Source: Xyrauchen texanus (lineage: Eukaryota; Chordata; Actinopteri; Cypriniformes; Catostomidae). From it: a stretch of DNA of 64,000 nucleotides. The stretch spans positions 56,650,625 through 56,714,624 of the forward strand of contig NC_068277.1 of assembly GCF_025860055.1 (NCBI RefSeq). The letters run 5' to 3'. The notes under the pieces were generated by a model that saw nothing but the letters and a program-made list of their open reading frames with translations, was not told where the DNA came from and ran no database searches. The position numbers and the translations under genes are program-made. Below are positions 21,478 through 32,803 of this stretch, in pieces (within the stretch, counting starts at the first letter, position 1; every line of letters begins with the position of its first letter).

Positions 21478-21776
21478 TTAGGGCCCAAGCCTTGAAAAGG
21501 CAAGGCCCTATTGTTTTCGTTAGAATTATTATTAGGGCCCAAGCACAAAGTGCGTAGGACCCTATTGTTTTCGTTAGGATTATTAGGGCCCAAGCACAAA
21601 GTGCGTAGGACCCTATTGTTTTCGATTAGGATTATTATTATTATTATTGGGCCCAAGCACAAAGTCGTAGGACCCTATTGTTTTCGTTAGGATTATTATT
21701 ATTATAGGGCCCAAGCACAAAGTGCGTAGGACCCTATTGTTTTCAAGTAGGATTATTATTATTATTATTTTTTTTT
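21478..21776. repeat. Tandem hairpin plus TTA-repeat array, five units
   Basis: Five successive units of about 55 bp start at about 21479, 21535, 21588, 21650 and 21706. Each contains GGGCCCAAGCACAAAGTGCG and GTAGGACCCTA, which fold back on themselves (GCAC pairs with GTGC, TAGGG with CCCTA), followed by TTGTTTTCG and a run of ATT. The first unit has a different loop stem (GCCTTGAAAAGGC). The last ATT run leads straight into the first large unit at 21777. Confidence 0.9.
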
Positions 21777-24656
21777 ACGACTATTGGGGCACTTTTGGGG
21801 CTCTTAACGTGCTCAAAAACTCTTGAAACTTTGCACACGGGTCAGAACCCGCTGGCTGTCAGGGCCGGGCTGAAGCTGGTACCGAGCGTGGCAAGGGGCT
21901 CGACAGCTCCCTGGAACAGGGTCCGAAAACTTGGTCTATAACTCAAACACGCTTGCATGTAATAATATGAAACTCGATGCACGTATAGATCTCATCGTTT
22001 CATATATCCTTCATACTTTTACTTTTTACCCCAGGCCAACAGGAAACCATCTATTTAGGGTTGTTTGAAAACGCACGCTAATGGAATTTGGAATACTCCT
22101 CCCAGAGAATTCCACCAATCGCCACCAAACTCGGTCAGCATGATGTCAAGACATTGAGGATGAAAAATTGCCGGCAGATTTTTGATATCTCGAACGGTTT
22201 GGCCGTGGGCGAGGAAACGTAAATGATGGCGCTAAAAGAGAAACAGGAAGTGTGTTATAACTTCTGCATACATTAATTGATCTCCATGAAACCGCGAGCA
22301 GCGTGATCGCTGGAAGAAGCCGATCGCATGGATGTGACTATTGTCAGTCAAAGTTATAGCGCCACCAACTGGCAGAAGGAAGTGTGTCACTTTCAAAATG
22401 CTTTGAAATCACCCACTTATTTTTACCCGATTTACTTAAAACTTTAGGTGTATAATGTAAACACACGGCAGATGTAGACATGTGAAAGGATTATTGATAT
22501 CTTCGATACTGTCGCCGCGCAACGCTTCAAAGTTGAATATTCTTTTTGATGCTTTTGAGACTCTTAGCATACTTGAAATTGCATGAAACTCGACAGACAC
22601 ATCACATTTATTAGCCAGTACACATGTGCAAAGTTTCAGAAACGGGCGTGGTGCAGGGGCTCAGTAGCGCCACCTTTTGACAAAAGTGGGGGTTGCTTTA
22701 CACTTTGACCCACAGTCACAAAACTCAAGATTTTTATTGTTCTCATCGAGCCGGACAACTTTCTAATTTACAGTCATTAGCTCAGACCAACAGAAAGTCA
22801 GATATTTTGGTTTGAATGTGGATGTTTTGGAGAATTTTCTCTGCCTCTCTCACTGACCCTACGTCTCTCTGTGTCTGGGGGAGGGGGTGATTTGGCTGTT
22901 GAATGAGAATGCTTTTATTTTTGTTTTTCAAGGTTTTGGGGCCCTTAACGTGCTCGAAAACTCTTGAAACTTTGCACACGGGTCGGAACCCGCGGCCATC
23001 AGGGCCGGGCCGAAGATGGTACCCGGAGCGTGGCAGGGGGCTCGACAGCCCCTGGAATGGGATTCGAACACTTGTCCAGTATATCAAACATGCTTGCATG
23101 TAATGATATGAAGCTCGGTACACTTGTAGATCTCGTCGGGCCGAACAACTTTCGTGCTCTAAGTTTTACGCCAGCCCAACAGGAAGTCATCTATTATGGG
23201 TTGTTTGGAAACACGTGCTCTGGAAATATATATTTTCCTCCTAGAGAATGAATCCAATCGCCACCAAACTCGGTCGGCATGAAGTCAAGACATTGAGGAT
23301 GCTACATTCGGACGGATTTTTGATATCTCGAACGGTTTGGCCGTGGCGAGAAATTGATTTAGGACTAAAATGGACACATAAAGTGTGTTATAACTTAGTT
23401 AGTTCTATCTACAGTTACAAAACTCGAGTGTATATTGTTCTCGTCAAGCCGAACAACTTTCTAATTTACAGTCATTAGCTCCGACCAACAGAAAGTCAGA
23501 TATTGTGGTTTGAATGTGATTTCTTAAAATTTTTCTCTTTCTGAGTGACCCTCCTCCTCCCTTTCTGTGTTTTTCTCTCAGTGTCTCTCTGTCTGACAGA
23601 CAGAATGGGCCTGCCAAATTTTTTGTGTGTGTGTGTGTGTGAGGGGGTTCTCTGTTGGGTTTAGATTTAAATTTGGGACTTTTGGGGCCCTTAACATGCT
23701 CGAAAACTCTTGAAACTTTGCAAACAGACCAACAGAAAGTCAGATATTTTGGTTTGAATGTGGAACACATTGCAAATGAACTTTGAAGCTCCAAAAAGCA
23801 CATAAAGGCAGCATAAAAGCAAGGAAGTGTGTTATAACTTCTGCATACATTAACTGATCTCGATGAAACTTCAGCAGTGTGTCACATGGATGTGACTATT
23901 GTGAGACAAAGTTATAGCGCCACCAACTGGCAGAAGGGAGTGTGTCACTTTCAAAATGCTTTTAAATCACCCTCTTATGTCTCAAGTGAACAAACAGACC
24001 AACAGAAAGTCAGATATTTTGGTTTGAATGTGGAACACATTGCAAATGAACTTTGAAGCTCCAAAAAGCACATAAAGGCAGCATAAAAGCAAGGAAGTGT
24101 GTTATAACTTCTGCATACATTAACTGATCTCGATGAAACTTCAGCAGTGCGTAAATTATAATTACATTAATAAACCTGAACAGACACCTCCGGATAAATA
24201 CTGGCCTTCTGGATTAACACGCTTAAGTGCTGCAAAAGATATTGACCTATGACATCAAAAATTATTCTACATTTGAATTACCTCATAGATGTGACTATTG
24301 TGGTTCACGGTCCTAGGCACTGTCCCTGTCTCAAATGGCACACTTCATATGAATTTTCAGTCTTGTGTACTTATTTCGTGGTGTCCATTAACTCCATGAG
24401 ACCGTAGGGCTGTCTCATTTTTCATTTTAGGTATCGGAAGGGTGCTCACACATACTTTGTGGTTGATATGTGCCTCCATGAACTTTGCAGAGCCCACGCT
24501 GATGCGAGCTCTACAGCACACGTCTTCTCGACGGTCAAAGCGAGGTTACGTTATTGCCCATCGTGCACAGCTACCCTAAAGGCACGGGTGGCGGTGCCAC
24601 CGCTTGGGCCGCCATCGCTGCTCGCAGCTATATTTATTATTATTATTATTTTTTTT
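21777..24656 (+). repeat. Large tandem unit U0
   Basis: First of four large units sharing the opening ACGACTATTGGGGCACTTTT and the phrase CTTGAAACTTTGCACA. Within U0 the opening phrase recurs at about 22936 and 23689, so the unit itself has internal duplications. Short blocks such as GCGCCACCAACTGGCAG occur at 22359 and 23917. The end block from 24150 to 24640 (finishing GCTGCTCGCAGCTATATT and an ATT run) is shared with U2. It contains a GT microsatellite near 23630. No protein-coding gene is seen; the open frames here repeat from unit to unit without protein features. Confidence 0.85.
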
Positions 24657-25230
24657 ACGACTATTGGGGCACTTTTGGGGCTCTTAACGTGCTCAAAAAC
24701 TCTTGAAACTTTGCACACTGGTCAGAACCCGGCCATTAGGGCGGGCTGAAGCTGGTACCGGCGTGGCAGGGGTTCGACAGCCCCTGAAACAGGGTCCGAA
24801 AACTTGGTCCATAAATCAAACACGCTTGCATGTAATAATATGAAACTCGGTACACATATAGATCTCATCGTTTCATATATCCTTCATACTTTTACTTTTT
24901 ACCTCAGCCCAACAGGAAATCGTCTATTTAGGGTTCTTTGGAAAACACATGCAATGGAATGTGAAATACTCCTCCTAGAGAATTCCACCAATCGCCACGC
25001 TAAACTCGGTCAGCATGAAGTCAAGACATTGAGGATGAAAAACTGCCGGTGGATTTTTGATATCTCGAACGGTTTGGCCGTGGCGAGGAAACGAAATTAT
25101 GGCGCGAAAAGTGAAACAGGAAATGTGTTATAACTTCTGAATACATTAATTGATCTCGATGAAACCGCAGCAGTGTGATCGCTGGAAGAGGCCGATCGCA
25201 TGGATGTGACTATTGTGAGTCCAAGTTATA

Positions 25231-25920
25231 GCGCCACCAACTGGCAGAAGGAAGTGTGTCACTTTCAAAATGCTTTGAAATCACCCTCTTATGTCTCAAG
25301 TGAACAAACAGAGCAACAGAAAGTCAGATATTTTGGTTTGAATGTGGAACACATTACAAATTAACTTTGAAGCTCCAAAAAGCACATAAAGGGTGCATAA
25401 AAGCAAGGAAGTTTTGTTATAACTTCTGCATACATTAACTGATCTCGATGAAACTTCAGCAGTGTGTTCGCGGGAAGAGGCCGGTCGCATGGATGTGACT
25501 ATTGTGAGTCAAAGTTATAGCGCCACCAACTGGCAGAAGGAAGTGTGTCACTTTCAAAATGCTTTGAAATCACCCTCTTATGTCTCAAGTGAACAAACAG
25601 AGCAACAGAAAGTCAGATATTTTGGTTTGAATGTGGAACACATTGCAAATGAACTTTGAAGCTCCAAAAAGCACACAAAGGAAGCATAAAAGCAAGGAAG
25701 TGTGTTATAACTTTTGCATATATTAACTGATCTCGATGAAACTTCAGCAGTGTGTCACATGGATGTGACTACTGTGAGTCAAAGTTATAGCGCCACCAAC
25801 TGGCAGAAGGAAGTGTGTCACTTTCAAAATGCTTTGAAATCACCCCTTATGTCTCAATTGAACAAACAGTTGATAAAGAAATCGGGTATCAATATATTGA
25901 ATTATGAATTATTGCAGTGA
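25231..25920 (+). repeat. Local tandem subrepeats of 270-290 bp
   Basis: Three consecutive copies marked by GCGCCACCAACTGGCAG at 25231, 25520 and 25790, each followed by AAGGAAGTGTGTCACTTTC and GTCAGATATTTTGGTTTG. The same subrepeat occurs as a pair in U2 (31047, 31316) and singly at 22359, 23917, 30513, 35557 and 37093. Confidence 0.9.
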
Positions 25921-26975
25921 TCAACTTTAATGTCCAGTTAAGATGAAAATAAACTATTGCTCTGTCTAAGCCATTATCTTTCTGAAACACATCACAAAAA
26001 CTTACAGAAACTGATAACACAAACATGATGTTGGAAATATACACTTATCAGAATAGTTATATTAAACTTTAGTCTATTTCAGTTAAAGCCATTTCAGTTA
26101 TAAAGCTGTCTCATATGTAATTTCTCCTTTAATTCTATAATATAACCACTAGGTGGAGTTCTAAGCCTATTTTCTGTATTCTCGTTGTTTAACGTATGAA
26201 GAAGACTTGTACATGTTGTTGAGAACGCAGTAAAGTGTGACGCATATTTCGTTCTGTGAGTTTTATGAGTACTCCGAGTCTTTATTAAAACCAACACATG
26301 AAACATATGTCTAAAGAAAGTAGGGATGGGCTGATCGATCCGAACGTATCAAAACATCCGAGAATGATGATCAAATTTCAAAATGCTTTGAAATCACACT
26401 CTTATTTTTATTGTAAACCTGTGATAAAACATATATGCTTGTGTTTTACATTTTTAAGAAAACAAAAAAAATGGCAGCAAACAACCACTTTTATAATTAT
26501 TGTTTTGCGATCTTTGCGATTGATTTTCTTTTGATTAATTTTCTGATAAATCTACCATTTGTTGTTGAAATGACGTAGTTCCAACGGGAGTCGCGAAGTG
26601 GAGGGCGGGTCCACCTTCTTCATATAGCCAATCAGATGAGCTAATCGCTAACTCTCGATTTACTCTTATCTGATTGGTTTAAAAACACGCCAGTCACCAG
26701 AACACATCTTTAACATAATTTGGCTCAGACCCGTTCTCGTTGCTGCAATGGTACTTTTAATAATGCACATATGCATGTTAAATAATAAATAAATAAAAGA
26801 ACAAATGAATAAATAAATGAATAAATAAACCATGATTACTTAAGGTTACAAATACACACACACACACACACACTCCATCATTGCAATCTTGACATCACAG
26901 CCTGTTCATTATATCCGCAATAAAATATAATAATAAAATAGTAAACCTAACATATAAAAATTACTCTGTTTAAAT

Positions 26976-28184
26976 TAGGGCTGGGCGATAAAACGATCTC
27001 GATATGGCATCGCGATAATATTTATTTAGACTACGATGATAAACTTTTGACATGTTTACTCGATATGGATAGACCTAACAGCCTATTACAAAGCAGAAAT
27101 AAACGGACAACAGCCAGTCAGAACGCAGATTTTGGCTTGTGCGTCTAAGTACACGCCCATTTGCTAGCAGAGCACTGTTTGAGCTACCAGCAGTGAAGAA
27201 AGTGAGTGTAAAGAAAAAATGAGTGGAAACGACGAACTCGAACTATCTTCCAAAGCTGAGGAAATTGTTGACAAAAAAGGTAACAAGACGTCAATTATAT
27301 GGAAGTGGTTTGGATATCTGAAAAGCGACGACGCGCAAATAAAGACGGTCTCGCGAAATATGCCGTCGGTCGGTGATAACCAAGACGGGAAACACAAATA
27401 AAACCTTTTCGGTCACCTGAAAAGGTACCATCCCAGCGACCACACCGAGAGTATGAAAATGTGGGCCCATGTTAATGTTACTCCGTCCAAAAGTTTTGCA
27501 GACTAGTCTTTCTGGCAAAAAACCTATAATAGGGTAATTAGGGTTACATGAGCACTACCTAAAAGGTGTAGCATAGTGACTGGTTTACAATGTTTACATT
27601 TTGCACTTTTTACTCAGATTGCTACCTCTAAAACATTTGAGATATTTAAAACCAGTACACAATTAATATTTTATTTATCTGACAGTTAAGTACTTAAATC
27701 TGCCAGGGACTTTGTGGTTCACTTGTTTACATTTGTTGTCTTGGTTGTACCTCTGCAAACATTTTGAAATGTTTGTTGCCCTGCCAAAGAAATTTGATGT
27801 GATAGTACTGTAGTCACAGCTTTTAGTTTGATATTTTATAATCAGTTACAAGGCAAGCTAACTTGCATTGTTTTGTCAAGGCAGATAAAGCATGTTTGCT
27901 AAAAGTAAAATGTTAACATTTAGATTTAAAGTTTATCAATATTCTTTTATAACAAAATATATTCTCAACCAATCCATGTTTGCACAGTTAAATGTTTGCA
28001 TTGTTATTTATGTTAATTAACTATATAGTTCAACTATTGAACCTTCTGGTTTCTTCAGGCATCATTATCAGTATACTTTTCAAACGGGCAGCATTATTAA
28101 ATTATATATCGTAACAAATATCGATATCGATCAATATGGAAAAAAATATCGTGATAATATATTTTGCCATATCGCCCAGCCCTA
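26976..28184 (+). mobile_element. hAT element C, copy in U1
   Basis: A 1,209-bp element with ends TAGGGCTGGGCGAT and ATCGCCCAGCCCTA and a perfect 8-bp target copy GTTTAAAT (26968-26975 and 28185-28192). It carries a relic of the transposase BED zinc finger: MSGNDELELSSKAEEIVDKK (from 27219) followed by KTSIIWKWFGYLKSDDAQ and, in a shifted frame, GHLKRYHPSDHTESMKMW. The first Cys pair of the finger is destroyed and the rest of the transposase is absent. The same insertion with the same target copy occurs at 38280. Confidence 0.93.
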
Positions 28185-28769
28185 GTTTAAATAGTCAGTA
28201 GTACAATTCAGTATCATTCACAGTAAGCACCGCCCACTGTGATGTTTCCAAGCATATTTTTAAGCATGTAAAGCGGATGATTTTCTACGTCGGTATTGGA
28301 GCGTGAGTAAAGTACAAAGCCTATAATAAAGAATAGTTTAGCATCCAAATACATCGCAAATGTAAAAACATTTTGATTGTAAAGAGAGCGTTTTTTTATT
28401 CGGTGTTCTGTTCTGAATATCATTCAATTTCAAGGATTTGTTGTGGAATGTTTTGAGAGTATCATCAAATAAGAATAATTCTCTCGTTTTAGTGATTCCC
28501 TAGTTATTTTTTTATAATTCTAATCAGGTAAGGCAAGCAATATTCTCTGTGTCTTTATATAAATAAACCAAAACAAAAAAGTTTGAGAACCGCTGCTTTA
28601 TGGCACGCTTTTGGATTGTGGTCAGCACAGAAAACAGCGTATCGATTCTTAAATGGTTTGAAAGTTATATTGAAATGCTTACAAAGGAATGGATAAGAGG
28701 AATTTACATTTTTATTTAAAAACAAGTCATCTGAAACCTGACATCAAGTAAGGTGAGGAACAACGAATT

Positions 28770-29424
28770 TCACACACTTGGAAAATGCTTTTTATTTGAA
28801 TGAGTGAATGTGGCTCTTAAAAGAGCCATTGTTGCTGCCCTTAAAAGGACATTTGTTGATTCATCTTCTGAGTTCCACCTGCAGAGCTTCTGGAGGTTGC
28901 TCGGCAGAAGCTGGTTTCCCTCTGGTCTCAGGTGGACTCCGCCTCTGCACAGATGGAACAAGCCGATGTTTCTGTGATGAATGCAGCGCATCTGCCTCTC
29001 TGCCAAGAAGCCAGACATGGCGCCGTTGATCCACCGCCGGCTTCGTTCAATGCCATAGCCAGTCCTGCCAGTCTGTCCTCTCCAATTTAGACGGGGTAAA
29101 ATGCCAGAAAACACCAGCCTGGTTCTGGGAAACATTTGTAAGACTTCGGTCAGGTCACTCTTTATTTCCGAAGAAAATCGAGGCGGTTGCGCCCACCCGA
29201 CACAAACTGTTCCCTCCCAGGTGAATAATGAGAATATCTGGAGCTGTAGCTTTGGCCCTGAGAGAGCGCAGAGCTGGAAACAGCTGCTCCCAGAGTCTGC
29301 CTCCTCTGCCGTCCCAGGTGATCTCACGCTGAAGACCGAGGTTTCCGTCCAGGCGCTGCTCACAGAAGCGAGTATGCAGTGTGCGGATGATGGAACTGCT
29401 GACGATCCAAACACGTGAAGCCAT
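28770..29424 (-). pseudogene. SGNH-hydrolase-like gene, broken copy in U1
   Basis: Same gene as 40172-40738 but inactivated. The start at 29424 gives MASRVWIVSSSIIRTLHTRF, with the Gly before the presumed nucleophile changed to Ser. A 1-bp deletion near 29189 (GTTGCGCCC against GTTGCAGCCC in the other copy) shifts the frame in the middle of the domain. The C-terminal block reads RGGVH where the intact copy has TDGVH, so the catalytic Asp is lost, and a further shift near 28890 changes the tail. The downstream histone-type stem-loop (28812-28827) is nevertheless retained. Confidence 0.85.
28812..28827 (-). promoter_or_regulatory. Histone-type 3' stem-loop, U1 copy
   Basis: On the minus strand the sequence is GGCTCTTTTAAGAGCC followed by AC: a 6-bp stem and a 4-base loop TTTA, the form of the replication-dependent histone mRNA stem-loop. 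It lies just downstream of the SGNH pseudogene. An ATAAA-type polyadenylation signal follows about 15 bp further. Confidence 0.72.
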
Positions 29425-31908
29425 CTCAAAGACGAGTGAGGGAATGTGATTTACAACCGGTATTTATGAGTGTTGCACGTTTGGTTCCTAAAGGTGTTAC
29501 AGGCCCCACCCATTTCCAGATTCAATAATCGGCTCGTTCTTACATAGTAGAGCACGTTCAGCACATCGCGCAGTCTTCAAAAACGGTGCTTTATTTATTT
29601 ATGTACCGTACAAAAGCGGTACATAAATAACATTTGTATGTGTTCTAAACAAAAGACACAGGTTGTACTGAATGTCAGCTTGTTTATTTGGCTCAAGATA
29701 AGGATTTATTAAGTCCACATGTCATGCAAACAAGAAATGCTTCTAACTAGGTCGAGAGCTGTCGTTACGAATGTTCGTTGGAGCTCTACAGCACACATCT
29801 TCTTCGACAGTCAAAGCGAGGTTACGTTATTGCCCATCGTGCACAGCAACCCTAAAGGCACGGGGTGGCGGTGCCACCGGCTTGGGCTCGTCATCGCTGC
29901 TCGCAGCTTTAATTATTATTATTATTATTTTTTTTACGACTATTGGGGCACTTTTGGGGCTCTTAACGTGCTCAAAAACTCTTGAAACTTTGCACACTGG
30001 TCAGAACCCGCGGCCATTAGGGCCGGGCTGAAGCTGGTACCGGCGTGGCAGGGGGCTCGACAGCGCCCCTGAAACAGGGTCCGAAAACTTGGTCCATAAA
30101 TCAAACACGCTTGCATGTAATAATATGAAACTCGGTACACATATAGATCTCATCGTTTCATATATCCTTCATACTTTTACTTTTTACCTCAGCCCAACAG
30201 GAACTCGTCTATTTAGGGTCCTTTGGAAAACACATGCAATGGAATGTGAAACACTCCTCCTAGAGAATTCCACCAATCGCCACGAAACTCGGTCAGCATG
30301 AAGTCAAGACATTGAGGATGAAAAATTGCCGGCGGATTTTTGATATCTCGAACGGTTTGGCCGTGGCGAGGAAACGAAATTATGGCTGCAAAAGTGAAAC
30401 AGGAAATGTGTTATAACTTCTGCATACATTAATTGATCTCGATGAAACCGCAGCAGCGTGATTGCTGGAAGAGGCCGATCGCATGGATGTGACTATTGTG
30501 AGTCCAAGTTATAGCGCCACCAACTGGCAGAAGGAAGTGTCACTTTCAAAATGCTTTGAAATCACACTCTTATTTTTACCCGATTTACTTAAAACTTTAT
30601 GTGTATAATGTAAACACATGGCAGATGTAGACGTGTGAAAGGATTATTGATATCTTAAATACTGTGGTCGGTGGCAGCTTCAAAGTTGAACATTCTTTTT
30701 GATGCGTGGTGCAGGGGCTCAGTAGCGCCACCTGTTGACAAAAGTGGGGTATTGGATTTATACTTCGACCTAGAGTCACAAAACTCAGGAATTATATTGT
30801 TCTCATCGAGCCGGACAACTTTCTAATTTACAGTCATTAGCTCAGACCAACAGAAAGTCAGATATTTTGGTTTGAATGTGGAACACATTGCAAAGGAAAC
30901 TTTGAAGCTCAAAAACCCCATAAAGGTGGCATATGAAGGGAGCAAATAGCAAGGAAGTGTGTTATAACTTCTGCATACATTAACTGATCTCGATGAAACT
31001 TCAGCAGTGTGTCACATGGATGTGACTATTGTGAGTCAAAGTTAAAGCGCCACCAACTGGCAGAAGGAAGTGTGTCACTTTCAAAATGCTTTGAAATCAC
31101 CCTCTTATGTCTCAAGTGAACAAACAGAGCAACAGAAAGTCAGATATTTTGGTTTGAATGTGGAACACATTGCAAATGAACATTGAAGCTCCAAAAAGCA
31201 CACAAAGGAAGCATAAAAGCAAGGAAGTGTGTTATAACTTTTGCATACATTAACTGATCTCGATGAAACTTCAGCAGTGTGTCACATGGATGTGACTACT
31301 TGAGTCAAAGTTATAGCGCCACCAACTGGCAGAAGGAAGTGTGTCACTTTCAAAATGCTTTGAAATCACCCCCTTATGTCTCAATTGAACAAACAGTTGA
31401 TAAAAAATCGGGTATCAATATATTGAATTATGAATTATTGCAGTGATCAATGTCCGGTTAAGATGAAAATAAACTATCGCTCTGTCTAAGCGATTATCCT
31501 TCTGAAACACGTCACAAAAACTTACAGAAGCGGATAACACAAACATGATGTTGGAAATATACACTTATCAGAATAGTTATATTAAACTTTAGTCTATTTC
31601 AGTTAAAGCCATTTAAGTTATAAAGCTGTCTCATGTAATTTCTCCTTTAATTCTATAATATAACCACTAGGTGGAGTTCTAAGCCTATTTTCTGTATTCT
31701 CGTTGTTTTAACGTATGAAGAAGACTTGTGTACATGTTGTTGAGAACGCAGTAAAGTGTGACGCATATTTCGTTCTGTGAGTTTTATGAGTACTCCGAGT
31801 CTTTATTAAAACCAACACATGAAACATATGTCTAAAGAAAGTAGGGATGGGCTGATCGATCCTAACGTATCAAGATCCGAGTATGATGTTGTTTTAGGGT
31901 TGTCTGAC

Positions 31909-32795
31909 TAGAGCTGTCGCGATAGTCAATATATCGACTTATCGAAATTGGAATTATCGGAATTGATTTCAAAGCCGCAATCTTCAGCTCCGGTGTGGGA
32001 ACATTTTGGCTTTAAGCCGAACGAGAGAGGAGAGCTAATTAACGTGAACGAGCCGGTATGTCGACTGTGTTTTAAAACAGTAGCAGCGTAAAGAGGCAAC
32101 ACAACAAACTTAAAATCGCACCTAAAACATAACCATCCCACCCAGTTTTTCAACCTGGGAACAACAACTGCAGCTGGAGTTGGAGAGGGGCCTTCTTCCA
32201 GACAGTTATCTGTTGCAGATGCCTTTTCCGACAGTGCAAATATAAACGTGACAGCCGAAATGGCGACACTCACGGATAGCGTAACTTCGCTATAAGAAAG
32301 ACTGTTTAGCACAGCTGGTAACATTGTTACCCCAGTAAGATCCTGCCTTAAGCCCCACAAGGTAAACATGTTGGTGTTCCTTTCTCGGAATCTGCCAAAC
32401 AATTAAAAAACTAATCTGGCAGCAGAAATGTCCTGTTGATGCATCTGTGCCTTTGTGTGAGACACTTTAAAAGTTTAAATTGACATATTAGCCTACTTTG
32501 TTTTGATCTAGTTCTTGATACCTTGCACTTTTTTGTTAACGAAAGTGTATTTATTTACTTGTTTTATTTATTTGGGATATATTTTTTCACATTTCACAAT
32601 GTCTAAATATTGAATAGAATAAGAATAAAATGTTCTTTGTTCTTTGAAACAGTGTACTTGCATTATTATGCTATTATATTGTCATTATGTAATCAGTGGC
32701 ATAAAATGGTCTGAAAATTACAATAATATCGTTTATCGCAATTAATTTATGTGCAATATATCGCACAACAAAAAGTAGTTATCATGACAGCTCTA
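31909..32795 (+). mobile_element. hAT element D, internally deleted BED-hATC fusion
   Basis: 887 bp with inverted ends TAGAGCTGTC and GACAGCTCTA and a perfect 8-bp target copy TGTCTGAC (31901-31908 and 32796-32803). The plus strand encodes both extremities of a hAT transposase in one short piece: a BED zinc finger and the C-terminal dimerisation helix region. The catalytic middle is missing. It is absent at the equivalent sites of U1 (about 26345) and U3 (about 37645). Confidence 0.93.
31963..32402 (+). pseudogene. hAT transposase remnant: BED finger joined to hATC
   Basis: Reading plus strand: SGVWEHFGFKPNERGELINV, then PVCRLCFKTVAA, a stop codon, RGNTTNLKSHLKHNHP. This is a complete C2H2-type BED finger (Cys-x2-Cys ... 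His-x4-His) interrupted only by that stop. A Ser/Thr-rich linker (to about 32290) leads via another stop into ERLFSTAGNIVTPVRSCLKP and HKVNMLVFLSRNLP, the hAT C-terminal dimerisation motif. Roughly the central 400 or more residues expected of a hAT transposase are absent. Confidence 0.88.
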
Positions 32796-32803
32796 TGTCT
32801 GAC

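Larger units (their letters stand above)
24657..29935 (+). repeat. Large tandem unit U1
   Basis: 5,279 bp from one ACGACTATTGG start to the next. The first 1.2 kb contains three local tandem copies of a subrepeat of 270-290 bp (GCGCCACCAACTGGCAG at 25231, 25520 and 25790). From about 25850 to 29910 it is near-identical by eye, with small indels, to 37165-41217 of U3. That shared part includes a hAT at 26976-28184 and the SGNH pseudogene at 28770-29424. It ends with the common block GAGCTCTACAGCACAC through CGCAGCTTTAATT. Confidence 0.87.

Noticed and set aside
21414..21662. Repeated CLGPNN open frame on the minus strand
   Set aside because: Product of the tandem hairpin and ATT units, not a protein.
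21478..21776. CRISPR-like array of short repeats
   Set aside because: Spacers are ATT runs, not unique sequences, and the genome is vertebrate; it is a minisatellite of hairpin units.
28808..29418. Plus-strand frames opposite the SGNH gene
   Set aside because: Antisense shadows of the minus-strand SGNH frame; no motifs and no conservation of frame between the two copies.
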